A stretch of DNA of 64,000 nucleotides from Pseudomonas entomophila L48 (GCF_000026105.1 NC_008027.1:5662501-5726500), one strand, 5' to 3'. Shown: positions 46,233 through 54,936, counted from the stretch's first letter. Notes: generated from the letters alone by a model not told the origin. Program-made: numbers and translations.

Positions 46233-46862
46233 TTACTTGCCAGCAGTCAGCGCGTTGTAGCTGGTGATCAGATTGCGGTAGTCGGGGATGTGGTTGGAGA
46301 ACAGCGCCGCCAGCCCTTCGACGTCGTTGCGCCAGTCGCGGTGCAGCTCGCAGGCCACCCCGAACCAGGTCATCAGTTGCGCGCCGGCCTGGCTCATGCG
46401 GTTGTGGGCCGCGTCGCGGGTCATTTCGTTGAAGGTGCCGGAAGCGTCGGTGACCACGAACACCTCGAACTCCTCCTCCAAGGCCGCCAGCGCCGGGAAG
46501 GCCACGCACACTTCGGTCACCACGCCGGCGATGATCAGCTGCTTCTTGCCGGTGGCCTTCACCGCCTTGACGAAGTCCTCGTTGTCCCAGGCGTTGATCT
46601 GACCGGGGCGGGCGATGTACGGGGCATCCGGGAACAGTGCTTTCAGCTCCGGCACCAGCGGGCCGTTGGGGCCTTGCTCGAAGCTGGTGGTGAGGATGGT
46701 CGGCAGGTTGAAGTACTTGGCCAGGTCCGCCAGGGCCAGCACGTTGTTCTTGAAGCGGTCCGGCTCGATGTCGCGCACCAGCGACAGCAGGCCAGCCTGG
46801 TGGTCCACCAGCAGTACGGCGGCGTCGTCTTTGTTCAGGCGGTTGTAGGTGAATTTGCTCAT
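46233..46862 (-). CDS. Isochorismatase-family (YcaC-like) hydrolase, copy 1
   Basis: A 209-aa cysteine hydrolase. Asp20 in LLVDHQAG and nucleophile Cys119 in GVVTEVCVAFPAL are the expected catalytic residues; GVVTEVCV is the cis-peptide signature. The translated product is identical to copy 2 at 51741, while the DNA differs at silent sites. It is divergent from a LysR gene with 242 nt between. YcaC-type enzymes act on small amides of unknown identity. Confidence 0.93.
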   Translation of the reverse strand: MSKFTYNRLNKDDAAVLLVDHQAGLLSLVRDIEPDRFKNNVLALADLAKYFNLPTILTTSFEQGPNGPLVPELKALFPDAPYIARPGQINAWDNEDFVKAVKATGKKQLIIAGVVTEVCVAFPALAALEEEFEVFVVTDASGTFNEMTRDAAHNRMSQAGAQLMTWFGVACELHRDWRNDVEGLAALFSNHIPDYRNLITSYNALTAGK

Positions 46863-46867
46863 GTCGT

Positions 46868-46975
46868 TGCTCCTGAGGGGTGGTGTTTCGCGTTGATGAG
46901 CAAAGATTAGATTCGTTACCTTTGAGTCGGTAGACTGCGAAAATTGGCTTTAGCGTCCTGTTTTATGAACGATAG
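46868..46975 (-). promoter_or_regulatory. Promoter block of isochorismatase copy 1
   Basis: About 90 nt from GTGTTTCGCG through GAAAATTGG to GAACGAT also occur upstream of copy 2. On the minus strand TCTAAT (complement of 46906-46911) is a good -10. No matching -35 is seen, which fits an activator-dependent promoter. Confidence 0.55.
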
Positions 46976-46999
46976 ATAGTGGGTTGGCTTACGGGCCTC

Positions 47000-47065
47000 T
47001 TCGCCGGCAAAGCCGGCTCCTACAGGTACGGCGCAACCCTTGTAGGAGCCGGCTTTGCCGGCGAA
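47000..47065. repeat. REP pair in the LysR upstream region
   Basis: Arms 47000-47024 and 47041-47065 (TTCGCCGGCAAAGCCGGCTC and its complement) lie between the isochorismatase promoter block and the LysR start. Confidence 0.8.
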
Positions 47066-47104
47066 GAGGCCGGTACTGGCAACCCAACACCCGGAGACCG
47101 CCCC

Positions 47105-48016
47105 ATGGAAGACCTCAACTCCCTCTACTACTTCACCCAGGTGGTCGAACACGGCGGCTTCGCCCCGGCCGGCCGGGCACTGGACATGCCCAAGTCCAAG
47201 CTCAGCCGGCGCATCGCCGACCTGGAGGAGCGCCTGGGCGTGCGCCTGCTGCACCGCACCAGCCGCCATTGCTCGCTGACCGAGATCGGCCAGGCCTACT
47301 ACAACCGTTGCCTGGCCATGCGCGTGGAGGCCGAGGGCGCCGCCGAGATCATCGAACGCAACCGCAGCGAACCACGCGGGCTGGTGCGCGTCAGCTGCCC
47401 GACCACCCTGCTCAACTCCTGGGTCGGGCCGATGCTGACCCGCTACATGCTCAAGTACCCGCAGGTGGAGCTGTTCATCGAGAGCACCAACCGCCGCGTC
47501 GACCTGCTGCACGAGGGTTTCGACATCGCGTTGCGGGTGCGCTTCCCGCCGCTGGAGAACACCGACATGGTGATGAAGGTGCTGAGCAACAGCACCCAGT
47601 GCCTGGTCGGCCATCCGTCATTCCTCGAACAGCTGCCGGCAGGTTTCGACCCACAGCAACTGAGCACGCTGCCCAGCCTGCATTGGGGCGGCGCCCAGCG
47701 CGAGTACCAGTGGGAGCTGTTCCAGGGTGAGGACAGGGCACAAAGCCTGGTGATCCCGCACAAACCACGAATGGTCACCGATGACTTGTTCGCGCTGCGG
47801 CATTTCGTGGTGGCCGGGGTGGGGATCGCGCACCTGCCGCGGGTGGCGGTGCGTGAGGACCTGGCGGCCGGGCGCCTGGTGGAGATGCTGCCGGACTGGC
47901 AGCCGCGCTGTGGGATCGTGCATGCGATCTTCCCGTCGCGGCGGGGGTTGCTGCCGTCGGTACGGGCGCTGATCGATCACCTGGCGGAGGAGTTTGCGGT
48001 CAGCGACATGGCGTAG
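47105..48016 (+). CDS. LysR-family transcriptional regulator
   Basis: A 303-aa regulator of the AaeR/DsdC-like group. The winged HTH spans residues 1-60 (MEDLNSLYYFTQVVEHGGFA, MPKSKLSRRIADLEERLGVRLLHRT), and the effector-binding domain about 90-295. It is divergent from isochorismatase copy 1 and is therefore its likely activator. The same upstream block at copy 2 suggests that it also controls that gene. Confidence 0.93.
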   Translation: MEDLNSLYYFTQVVEHGGFAPAGRALDMPKSKLSRRIADLEERLGVRLLHRTSRHCSLTEIGQAYYNRCLAMRVEAEGAAEIIERNRSEPRGLVRVSCPTTLLNSWVGPMLTRYMLKYPQVELFIESTNRRVDLLHEGFDIALRVRFPPLENTDMVMKVLSNSTQCLVGHPSFLEQLPAGFDPQQLSTLPSLHWGGAQREYQWELFQGEDRAQSLVIPHKPRMVTDDLFALRHFVVAGVGIAHLPRVAVREDLAAGRLVEMLPDWQPRCGIVHAIFPSRRGLLPSVRALIDHLAEEFAVSDMA

Positions 48017-48033
48017 CCCGCGCCCACAAATCC

Positions 48034-48078
48034 CTGTAGGAGCGGGTTTACCCGCGAAAGGGCCGCAAAGCGGCCCCC
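48034..48078. repeat. REP element with hairpin, between LysR and amidohydrolase
   Basis: CTGTAGGAGCGGGTTTACCC is followed by GGGCCGCAAAGCGGCCCC. It lies between the convergent LysR and amidohydrolase genes and may act as a stop. Confidence 0.7.
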
Positions 48079-48085
48079 GTTTCAC

Positions 48086-50068
48086 TCAGAACGCAAAGCA
48101 GGAACAACCCAACGCCCCCCAGAACCCCTGGAAGTCGCTCACCGGCACACTGGAATGCCGCGCCTTCTCATGACTGTGCGCATGCACCCCGCAAGGCCCG
48201 ACGCACTGGTGCACGGCCGCAGCCAGCGGTGCGCCGGCCCGCCAGTGCCCCGGCACCTTCACCACCGGCGACCACTCCGGCACCACCGGGATCTGCGCCG
48301 GCCCCAGCTTCTCGAAGTCACCGGCGCCATACACCACCTTGCCGTCGACCACGGTCAGCACCGACTCGATCCACTTGATCGCCTCTTCCTCGACGCTGAA
48401 GAAGTCCGCCGACAGCGCCGCCAGGTCGGCCAGCTGGCCCACCTTGATCTGCCCTTTCTTGCCCTGCTCGCTGGAGAACCAGGCGCTGCCGTGGGTGAAC
48501 AGCTGCAGGGCAACGTCACGGCTCAGGCCACCGTCCGGGTACAGTTCCAACCCACCAACGGTCTTGCCGCTGACCATCCAGTACAGCGAGGTCCAGGGGT
48601 TGTAGCTGGACACCCGAGTGGCATCGGTACCCGCACCCACCGGCACGCCCTCGGCCAGCATGCGCTTGATCGGCGGGGTCGCCTCGGCGGCCTTGGCGCC
48701 ATAGCGCTCGACGAAGTATTCGCCCTGGAACGCCATGCGGTCCTGGATGGCGATGCCACCACCCAGCGCCCTCACCCGCTCGATGTTCTTCGGCGTGATG
48801 GTCTCGCAATGGTCGAAGAACCACGGCAGGCCATTGAACGGGATATCGCGGTTGACCTTCTCGAACACATCGAGCATGCGCGAGATGGACTCGTCGTAGG
48901 TGGCGTGCAGGCGGAACGGCCAGCGCTGCTCGACCAGGTGGCGCACCACGGGTTCCAGTTCCTGCTCCATGGTCTGCGGCAAGTCCGGGCGGGGTTCGAG
49001 GAAGTCCTCGAAGTCGGCCGCCGAGAACACCAGCATCTCGCCAGCGCCGTTGTGGCGCAGGAAGTCGTTGCCGTCGCCGGGCTTGACCTTCTGCGTCCAG
49101 TTCTTGAAGTCGGCCAGTTCTTCCTTGGGTTTCTGGGTGAACAGGTTGTAGGCGATGCGCACGGTCAGCTGGCCGTTGTCGGCCAGCTCCTGGATCACCT
49201 GGTAGTCATCCGGGTAGTTCTGGTAGCCACCGCCGGCATCGATGGCGCTGGTCAGCCCCAGGCGGTTGAGCTCACGCATGAACTGGCGGGTGGAATTGAC
49301 CTGGTACTCCAGCGGCAGCTTCGGCCCCTTGGCCAGGGTGGCGTAGAGGATGGCGGCATTGGGCCGGGCGATGAGCATGCCGGTGGGGTTGCCGAACTTG
49401 TCGCGCTGGATCTCGCCACCGGGCGGGTTGGGCGTGTCCTTGGTGTAGCCGACCGCCCGGAGCGCGGCGCGGTTGAGCAGCGCGCGGTCGTACAGGTGGA
49501 GGATGAACACCGGGGTGTCGGGCGCGGCCTGGTTGATTTCTTCCAGGGTGGGTAGGCGCTTTTCGGCGAACTGGAATTCGTTCCAGCCCCCGACCACCCG
49601 CACCCACTGCGGGGTCGGCGTACGGTCGGCCTGGTCCTTGAGCATGCGCAGGGCGTCGGCCAGCGATGGCACGCCCTCCCAGCGCAGTTCCAGGTTGTAG
49701 TTCAGCCCACCGCGGATCAGGTGCAGGTGCGAGTCGTTCAGGCCCGGGATCACCGTGCGCTGCTTGAGATCGATGATCTGCGTGCTGCTGCCTTTATGGG
49801 CCATGGCTTCGGCGTCGCTGCCCACGGCGATGAACGTGCCGTCCTTGATGGCGACGGCGCTGGCCTGGGGTTTCTCGCGGTCGACGGTGTGCAGTCGGCC
49901 ATTGAACAGGATGAGGTCGGCGGTCATGGGGCTTCCTTGGGTGGCTGCATAGGTGGAACCGGCGGTGCCGGCAAAGGGCAACGCGGACCAGATGGCGCCA
50001 GCCGCACCAAGCATGGTACTGGCGGCGAGGAACTGGCGGCGGCTCTTGTCGTTCGAGGCCTGGGACAT
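48086..50068 (-). CDS. Tat-exported YtcJ-like amidohydrolase
   Basis: A 660-aa protein. The start MSQASNDKSRRQFLAAS (complement of 50066-50068) has GGAGAA 4-9 nt upstream. SRRQFLAA is a twin-arginine signal, so it folds before export. The metal site HLH lies in VIPGLNDSHLHLIRGG, with further ligands in FDHCETITP and the GAGTDATRVSS motif of YtcJ-type amidohydrolases. The substrate is unknown. It lies inside the block bounded by the two isochorismatase copies. Confidence 0.9.
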   Translation of the reverse strand: MSQASNDKSRRQFLAASTMLGAAGAIWSALPFAGTAGSTYAATQGSPMTADLILFNGRLHTVDREKPQASAVAIKDGTFIAVGSDAEAMAHKGSSTQIIDLKQRTVIPGLNDSHLHLIRGGLNYNLELRWEGVPSLADALRMLKDQADRTPTPQWVRVVGGWNEFQFAEKRLPTLEEINQAAPDTPVFILHLYDRALLNRAALRAVGYTKDTPNPPGGEIQRDKFGNPTGMLIARPNAAILYATLAKGPKLPLEYQVNSTRQFMRELNRLGLTSAIDAGGGYQNYPDDYQVIQELADNGQLTVRIAYNLFTQKPKEELADFKNWTQKVKPGDGNDFLRHNGAGEMLVFSAADFEDFLEPRPDLPQTMEQELEPVVRHLVEQRWPFRLHATYDESISRMLDVFEKVNRDIPFNGLPWFFDHCETITPKNIERVRALGGGIAIQDRMAFQGEYFVERYGAKAAEATPPIKRMLAEGVPVGAGTDATRVSSYNPWTSLYWMVSGKTVGGLELYPDGGLSRDVALQLFTHGSAWFSSEQGKKGQIKVGQLADLAALSADFFSVEEEAIKWIESVLTVVDGKVVYGAGDFEKLGPAQIPVVPEWSPVVKVPGHWRAGAPLAAAVHQCVGPCGVHAHSHEKARHSSVPVSDFQGFWGALGCSCFAF

Positions 50069-50196
50069 GGTGTTCTCCATCGGGATGCGACAGGCGTCAT
50101 GGCGGAGCATGCCGGTTGACGCCAGGCGAAGGATTGGATGGATGTGCCGTGGGGCTGATTGAGGTTAGCAACCCCTGGGGCTCGTGCCTTGCACCT

Positions 50197-51015
50197 TTAC
50201 CGCTGAAGAAACGCCAGCAGGTCTTCGTTCAACTGCTGCGCATGGGTCACCGCGAACCCGTGCGGTGCGCCGGCGTATACCTTCAGTTCAGCCCCACGGA
50301 TCAGCTCGGCGGCCCGCTTGCCAGTGGTTTCGAATGGCACGATCTGGTCGTCGTCACCATGGATCACCAGGGTCGGCACATCGATTCTGGCCATGTCCGG
50401 GCGGAAGTCGGTCTCGCTGAACGCCGTCACGCAATCCAGGGTGCCCTTGATCGATGCCATCAGGGCGATGTTCAAGGTCTGGGCCTGGACGCCCTGGGAC
50501 ACCTGCTGGCCATGGTTGATACCGTAGAACGGCGCCGCGAAGTCAGCGATGAATTGCGCACGGTCGGCACGCAGGCCGGCCTTGATACCGTCGAACACCG
50601 TGGTATCGACACCGTCCGGGTTGTCAGCACGCTTGCCGAACACCGGCGTCACCGCGCCCAGCAGCACCAGGCCGGCCACACGCTCGCTGCCATGGCGGGC
50701 GATGTAGCGGCTGACATCACCGCCGCCCATCGAGAAGCCCACCAGGGTCACTTCGCGCAAGTCGAGGTGTTCGATCAGCTGGGCGATGTCATCGGCGAAG
50801 GTGTCGTAGTCGTAGCCGTCCCACGGCTGGCTGGAGCGGCCAAAACCGCGGCGGTCAAAGGCGATGGCGCGGTAGCCGCGACTGGCCAGGTACTCCATCT
50901 GCGAATCCCACATGTCGGCATCGAGCGGCCAGCCGTGGCTGAACAGCACGGGTTTGCCGGTGCCCCAGTCCTTGTAGTAGATCGAGGTGCCATCGCGGGT
51001 GACGAGCGTGCTCAT
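50197..51015 (-). CDS. Alpha/beta hydrolase (non-heme chloroperoxidase/esterase type)
   Basis: A 272-aa protein. The nucleophile Ser95 is in VGFSMGGGDVSRYIA, the acid Asp in VIHGDDDQIVPFE and the His in GAPHGFAVTH; the oxyanion motif is SHGWPLDADMW. This is the pattern of cofactor-free haloperoxidases/perhydrolases, which usually act as esterases in vivo. I chose the start MSTLVTRDG at the complement of 51013-51015. Confidence 0.93.
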   Translation of the reverse strand: MSTLVTRDGTSIYYKDWGTGKPVLFSHGWPLDADMWDSQMEYLASRGYRAIAFDRRGFGRSSQPWDGYDYDTFADDIAQLIEHLDLREVTLVGFSMGGGDVSRYIARHGSERVAGLVLLGAVTPVFGKRADNPDGVDTTVFDGIKAGLRADRAQFIADFAAPFYGINHGQQVSQGVQAQTLNIALMASIKGTLDCVTAFSETDFRPDMARIDVPTLVIHGDDDQIVPFETTGKRAAELIRGAELKVYAGAPHGFAVTHAQQLNEDLLAFLQR

Positions 51016-51055
51016 ATCGGTATCTCCTGAAAATGGATTTGGCGGTTCGCAAAAT

Positions 51056-51622
51056 TCAGCCACGCAGCCAGGCGGCGCAGCGGCGGGTTACCCAGGGCAT
51101 GATGTAGAACACCACGGGCAGGATGACGAACAGGTTGGTGACCAAGTTGCCGGTGACCGGGCCACCCAGCAGCGGATAACGGGCAAACAGCGGCGCCAGC
51201 AGCTGCGGAATGACCAGGGTCATCGGGCAGATCACCAGGTAAGTCAGCAGGGCCTGTTTCCAACGCGGTGGTTGCGCGGCGCCCATGCTGGGCGGGGTGA
51301 ACCAGAACTCCGGGTCGTCGTGCACCTGGGTCTGGTCGCCGTCTTCCAACAGTGGCAGCACTTCGCTGATCAACGCCTGGCGCTCGGCAGAGTTGACCCA
51401 GGCCTGCAGCAGGCCGGCATCGGCGAAGCGCACCACGGTGGTGAAGTGGCGGCCGCTACCGTCCGGGCGGATGACATTGACGTCCAGGTGGCCAGGCTGT
51501 TGGCGGGCGGTGGTCACGGCGCGCTTGAGCCAGGTTTCGTAGTGCGCCAGCGCCTGAACACGGACCTTGTGCTGGATCACCAGCGTGACGACATTGCGGT
51601 TGCCTTCGGTTGCGGTGTTCAT
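51056..51622 (-). CDS. Antibiotic-biosynthesis-monooxygenase (ABM)-domain membrane protein
   Basis: A 188-aa protein. The N-terminal ABM ferredoxin-like domain (about 12-105: VVTLVIQHKVRVQALAHYETW, in part, and HFTTVVRFADAGLLQAWVNS) is followed by membrane helices (ALLTYLVICPMTLVIPQLLA and LVTNLFVILPVVFYIMPWV). AGGAAA supports the ATG at 51622; an ATG at 51631 is too near it. It lies 40 nt upstream of the chloroperoxidase-like gene on the same strand. The role is unknown. Confidence 0.85.
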   Translation of the reverse strand: MNTATEGNRNVVTLVIQHKVRVQALAHYETWLKRAVTTARQQPGHLDVNVIRPDGSGRHFTTVVRFADAGLLQAWVNSAERQALISEVLPLLEDGDQTQVHDDPEFWFTPPSMGAAQPPRWKQALLTYLVICPMTLVIPQLLAPLFARYPLLGGPVTGNLVTNLFVILPVVFYIMPWVTRRCAAWLRG

Positions 51623-51740
51623 CGCTGACATTTCCTGGGGATGAGCTAGCCTGCATCCACTGTGCAACGGCACACGGGCGCTGGATTGGATGGCTGTGCT
51701 GCCTTGCCTGGCACCGCGCGGGTGCCAGGCTGGCGGCGGC

Positions 51741-52370
51741 TTACTTGCCGGCGGTCAGGGCGTTGTAGCTGGTGATCAGGTTGCGGTAGTCGGGGATGTG
51801 GTTGGAGAACAGTGCCGCCAGCCCTTCGACATCGTTGCGCCAGTCGCGGTGCAGCTCACAGGCCACGCCGAACCAGGTCATCAGTTGCGCGCCGGCCTGG
51901 CTCATGCGGTTGTGGGCCGCGTCGCGGGTCATTTCGTTGAAGGTGCCGGAAGCATCTGTCACCACGAACACTTCGAACTCTTCCTCAAGGGCCGCCAGCG
52001 CCGGGAAGGCCACACACACCTCGGTCACTACGCCGGCGATGATCAGCTGCTTCTTGCCGGTGGCCTTCACCGCCTTGACGAAGTCCTCGTTGTCCCAGGC
52101 GTTGATCTGGCCAGGGCGGGCGATGTACGGGGCATCCGGGAACAGTGCTTTGAGCTCCGGCACCAGCGGGCCGTTAGGGCCTTGCTCGAAGCTGGTGGTG
52201 AGGATGGTCGGCAGGTTGAAGTACTTGGCCAGGTCCGCCAGGGCCAGCACGTTGTTCTTGAAGCGGTCCGGCTCGATGTCGCGCACCAGCGACAGCAGGC
52301 CAGCCTGGTGGTCCACCAGCAGTACGGCGGCGTCGTCTTTGTTCAGGCGGTTGTAGGTGAATTTGCTCAT
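51741..52370 (-). CDS. Isochorismatase-family (YcaC-like) hydrolase, copy 2
   Basis: Its 209 residues are the same as those of copy 1 at 46233, including Asp20 and Cys119, while the DNA differs at scattered third positions. The gene sits 5508 nt from copy 1 in the same orientation. Its 5' flank repeats the promoter block of copy 1, but no LysR gene adjoins it. Recent duplication with gene conversion, or strong selection on protein sequence, is the simplest reading. Confidence 0.93.
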   Translation of the reverse strand: MSKFTYNRLNKDDAAVLLVDHQAGLLSLVRDIEPDRFKNNVLALADLAKYFNLPTILTTSFEQGPNGPLVPELKALFPDAPYIARPGQINAWDNEDFVKAVKATGKKQLIIAGVVTEVCVAFPALAALEEEFEVFVVTDASGTFNEMTRDAAHNRMSQAGAQLMTWFGVACELHRDWRNDVEGLAALFSNHIPDYRNLITSYNALTAGK

Positions 52371-52407
52371 CGTCGTTGCTCCCAAAGGTGTGTGATTGTC
52401 GTTGCCA

Positions 52408-52503
52408 TCGGTGTTTCGCGTTGATGGGCAAAGATTAGATTCATCACCTTTGAGGCGGTAGACGGCGAAAATTGGCCTTAGCGTTCTATTTAAAGAACGA
52501 TCG
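52408..52503 (-). promoter_or_regulatory. Promoter block of isochorismatase copy 2
   Basis: GTGTTTCGCGTTGATG, AAAGATTAGATTC, GCGAAAATTGGC and GAACGAT line up with the block ahead of copy 1, with few substitutions. The -10 candidate TCTAAT is the complement of 52434-52439. Confidence 0.55.
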
Positions 52504-52525
52504 ACTTCCCTTCGCGCAGCGCTGC

Positions 52526-52852
52526 TTAACGGACCAGTTTCCAGACGATGTGAGCGTTGCGACCACTGAGCCTGTACTCACACCCCTGGAACAGCCCCCA
52601 GATCAAGGGACCGAACGACAGGACAAGCAACAGGGGGAACACATAGAGCCCCAGAATGAGCAACACCGAGAGCAGTTTGTGCTCGAAGGTCACGGCCAGC
52701 CTGTGGACCTCGCCCGCCCCTTCGAAGGTATTGATATCCAGACCGCGCTGCCTGGCGAAGTACCAGGCATAGATAGCCAGGGTGAATGCGGACACCATTA
52801 CACACACGAACATCAGGCGATTGACGAAACCGAGGGTTTCACACAGGGTCAC
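52526..52852 (-). CDS. Small membrane protein of unknown function
   Basis: A 108-aa protein with a GTG start (complement of 52850-52852) overlapping the upstream gene's stop as GTGA, so the pair is coupled. Membrane helices are RLMFVCVMVSAFTLAIYAWYF (in part) and a long LLSVLLILGLYVFPLLLVL segment. A polar middle carries FEHKLL. No family is recognised. The GC content is lower than in neighbours. Confidence 0.7.
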   Translation of the reverse strand: MTLCETLGFVNRLMFVCVMVSAFTLAIYAWYFARQRGLDINTFEGAGEVHRLAVTFEHKLLSVLLILGLYVFPLLLVLSFGPLIWGLFQGCEYRLSGRNAHIVWKLVR

Positions 52853-53277
52853 GAAATCGACCCACTTGGTCGCTGTTCATGCTCGGGAAGCTCCTCTGCC
52901 CGGACATGGCCGCCCACTACATAGAACTCACCGTCACGTCGGACCTCGTCGAGTGAGCGAGGGTCTTCGGCACCGCCATACATACCGTTCACATCGATGC
53001 ACCAAAGGCCATCGAACTTCAGCAGTTTGACGCTGAGATAGATCCGCCGGCATTCATCGCTGGATACTTTCAGGGACAACTCCCGAACATCCTCGACCAC
53101 GACCCTGACATGTCGCCAGACATTGCCGCCGGCCCAGTTGTCACGGCCGTTGAAGGTCATTGCAAAGCTGAGGGTTCCATCCACGGCTTCCTGATACTCG
53201 AACGCCAGCAGATAACCATCGTCGAACCGGTGGTACTTCTCGAAAATCGCTTCTGCCGATAACGTCCCTGTAGCCAC
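52849..53277 (-). CDS. Protein of unknown function paired with the membrane protein
   Basis: A 142-aa protein from a GTG start (complement of 53275-53277) with a strong AGGAGG 5 nt upstream. A longer ATG-led frame exists but lacks a site. It is beta-rich (GYLLAFEYQEAVDGTLSFAM, VWRHVRVVVEDVRELSLKV, LWCIDVNGMYGG) with an acidic C-terminus. There is no signal peptide and no domain that I recognise. The first gene of a two-gene operon. Confidence 0.7.
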   Translation of the reverse strand: MATGTLSAEAIFEKYHRFDDGYLLAFEYQEAVDGTLSFAMTFNGRDNWAGGNVWRHVRVVVEDVRELSLKVSSDECRRIYLSVKLLKFDGLWCIDVNGMYGGAEDPRSLDEVRRDGEFYVVGGHVRAEELPEHEQRPSGSIS

Positions 53278-53408
53278 TGCAGCCTCCTGGAAAAATCGAA
53301 AAGCCCCGGGCAATCCCAATGCCGCCCTGGCACACTCGAAGCACGCGCGGCTTCAACCGTGCGCCATTGTTTCCAACTCATCGGCCTGCAGCAAGAACAT
53401 CGTGCCCT

Positions 53409-53433
53409 TGTAGGCGCCGGCTTGCCGGCGAAC
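53409..53433. repeat. Single REP element before the MscS gene
   Basis: TGTAGGCGCCGGCTTGCCGG is a REP core with one change (GGCGCC for GGAGCC). Confidence 0.6.
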
Positions 53434-53507
53434 AGCGACAACAAGATTGCCTGCCCCTTCAACCTGCTCTATTACTAGCCACAGCCCTCCCTCGCACCGA
53501 GATCATC

Positions 53508-54935
53508 ATGCTGGCTTTCATCCAGTCTTCCCCGTTGTTGCTCGGCACCGCCCTGATCTTCCTCGACCTGCTGCTCTGGCACCTGATCCCCCTGGAACGC
53601 CGCGCCTGGCGCATCGCCTCGCGGCTGGCGATCTTCCTGCTGTTCAGCTGGGTCTTGCTGGCCGCGGGCATGAGCCCGCTGCAACCGCCGCCCTGGGCCG
53701 ACGATGTGTCGCGCAACCTGATGGCCACGGTGCTGGCGATCGGCTGGTGGCTGTTCGGCGCGCGCACGGTGACGGTGGTGTTCGGCCTGTTGCTGGTGGC
53801 GCGGGGCAGCCACGGCGGGCGCCTGCTGCAGGATGTGGTGGGGGCGCTGATCTTCCTGGTGGCGGCGGTGGCGGCGGCGGCCTATGTGATGCAGCTGCCG
53901 GTCAAGGGCCTGCTGGCCACCTCCGGGGTGATGGCCATCGTCATTGGCCTGGCCTTGCAGAGCACCCTGGCCGACGTGTTCTCGGGCATCGTGCTGAACA
54001 CCACGCGGCCCTACCAGATCGGCGACTCGATCTCCATCGACGGCACCGAGGGCAAGGTCGTCGATATCGACTGGCGCGCCACCCGGCTGATCACCGGCAA
54101 CAGCAGCCTGGCGGTGATCCCCAACTCGGTGGCGGCCAAGGCCAAGATCCTCAACTTCAGCCGCCCGGCCGAGGTGCACGGGGTGTCGATCAGCGTGGTG
54201 GTGCCGGCCAAGGTGCGCCCGCAGCGGGTGTTCGATGCGCTGGAAAAGACCCTGCAGGGCATCAGCATCCTGCTGGACAAGCCCGCGCCCAAGGTCACGG
54301 TGAAGGCGTCGACGCTGGAGTCGGTGGAGTACGAGGCCAGCGGTTTCATCGCCGACATGTCGCGCAAGACCGAAGTGCGCAACCAGCTGTTCGACCTGGC
54401 CCACCGCCACCTGGAGGCCAGTGGCGTGATCTGGAACGTCGAGACCGGCGTACCAGCGCGCAGCCGCCAGCGTGAGCTGCTGGAGGAGGTGCGGGTGTTC
54501 CGCTCGCTGACCAGCGACGAGCGCGACAGCCTGAGCCAGCGCATGACCACGGTAGAGTACCCGGCCGACCAGGTGATCCTGGCTATCGGCGAGCGCTCAG
54601 ACCATGTACTGCTGATCAGCCGTGGCGTGGTGTCGGCGTCGGTGCGCGATGGCGAGCGGGTGGTCGAGGGTGGCCGCATGGGGCCGGGGGAAGTGCTGGC
54701 GCTGGAAGGGTTGCTGGATGACGAGGCCTCGCCCGTCGAATTCCGTGCCCTGACGGGGTGTGTGCTCTACCGCATCGACAAGGAGCAGATACGCGGCTGC
54801 CTGACCCAGAGCGGGGACGTGAAGTCGGCATTGACCAAGTTGCAGCGCTTCCGTCGGCAGAAGCGTGAATCGCTGTTGTTGCAGAAGCCGACCGTTGTGA
54901 AGAAAGGCGGGTTTCTGAGTTGGCTGCACAAGTGA
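53508..54935 (+). CDS. MscS-family channel with C-terminal cNMP-binding-like domain
   Basis: A 475-aa protein. Five or so membrane helices (residues 5-150) lead into the MscS pore-lining helix and beta domain (GVMAIVIGLALQSTLADVFSG, in part; RPYQIGDSISIDGTEGKVVDIDWRATRL, in part). A cyclic-nucleotide-binding fold follows at about 330-450 (LLISRGVVSASV, GPGEVLALEGLL). The phosphate-binding Arg expected in the PRxA(T/S) turn is absent (ASPVEFRAL), so cAMP binding is doubtful. The ATG is at 53508. Confidence 0.88.
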   Translation: MLAFIQSSPLLLGTALIFLDLLLWHLIPLERRAWRIASRLAIFLLFSWVLLAAGMSPLQPPPWADDVSRNLMATVLAIGWWLFGARTVTVVFGLLLVARGSHGGRLLQDVVGALIFLVAAVAAAAYVMQLPVKGLLATSGVMAIVIGLALQSTLADVFSGIVLNTTRPYQIGDSISIDGTEGKVVDIDWRATRLITGNSSLAVIPNSVAAKAKILNFSRPAEVHGVSISVVVPAKVRPQRVFDALEKTLQGISILLDKPAPKVTVKASTLESVEYEASGFIADMSRKTEVRNQLFDLAHRHLEASGVIWNVETGVPARSRQRELLEEVRVFRSLTSDERDSLSQRMTTVEYPADQVILAIGERSDHVLLISRGVVSASVRDGERVVEGGRMGPGEVLALEGLLDDEASPVEFRALTGCVLYRIDKEQIRGCLTQSGDVKSALTKLQRFRRQKRESLLLQKPTVVKKGGFLSWLHK

Positions 54936-54936
54936 T

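Noticed and set aside
48155..49555. 466-codon frame antisense to the amidohydrolase
   Set aside because: The sense frame has a Tat signal and amidohydrolase metal motifs.
46233..52370. Composite transposon bounded by the duplicated hydrolase genes
   Set aside because: No transposase, terminal inverted repeats or target duplications were seen. The repeats are ordinary genes.
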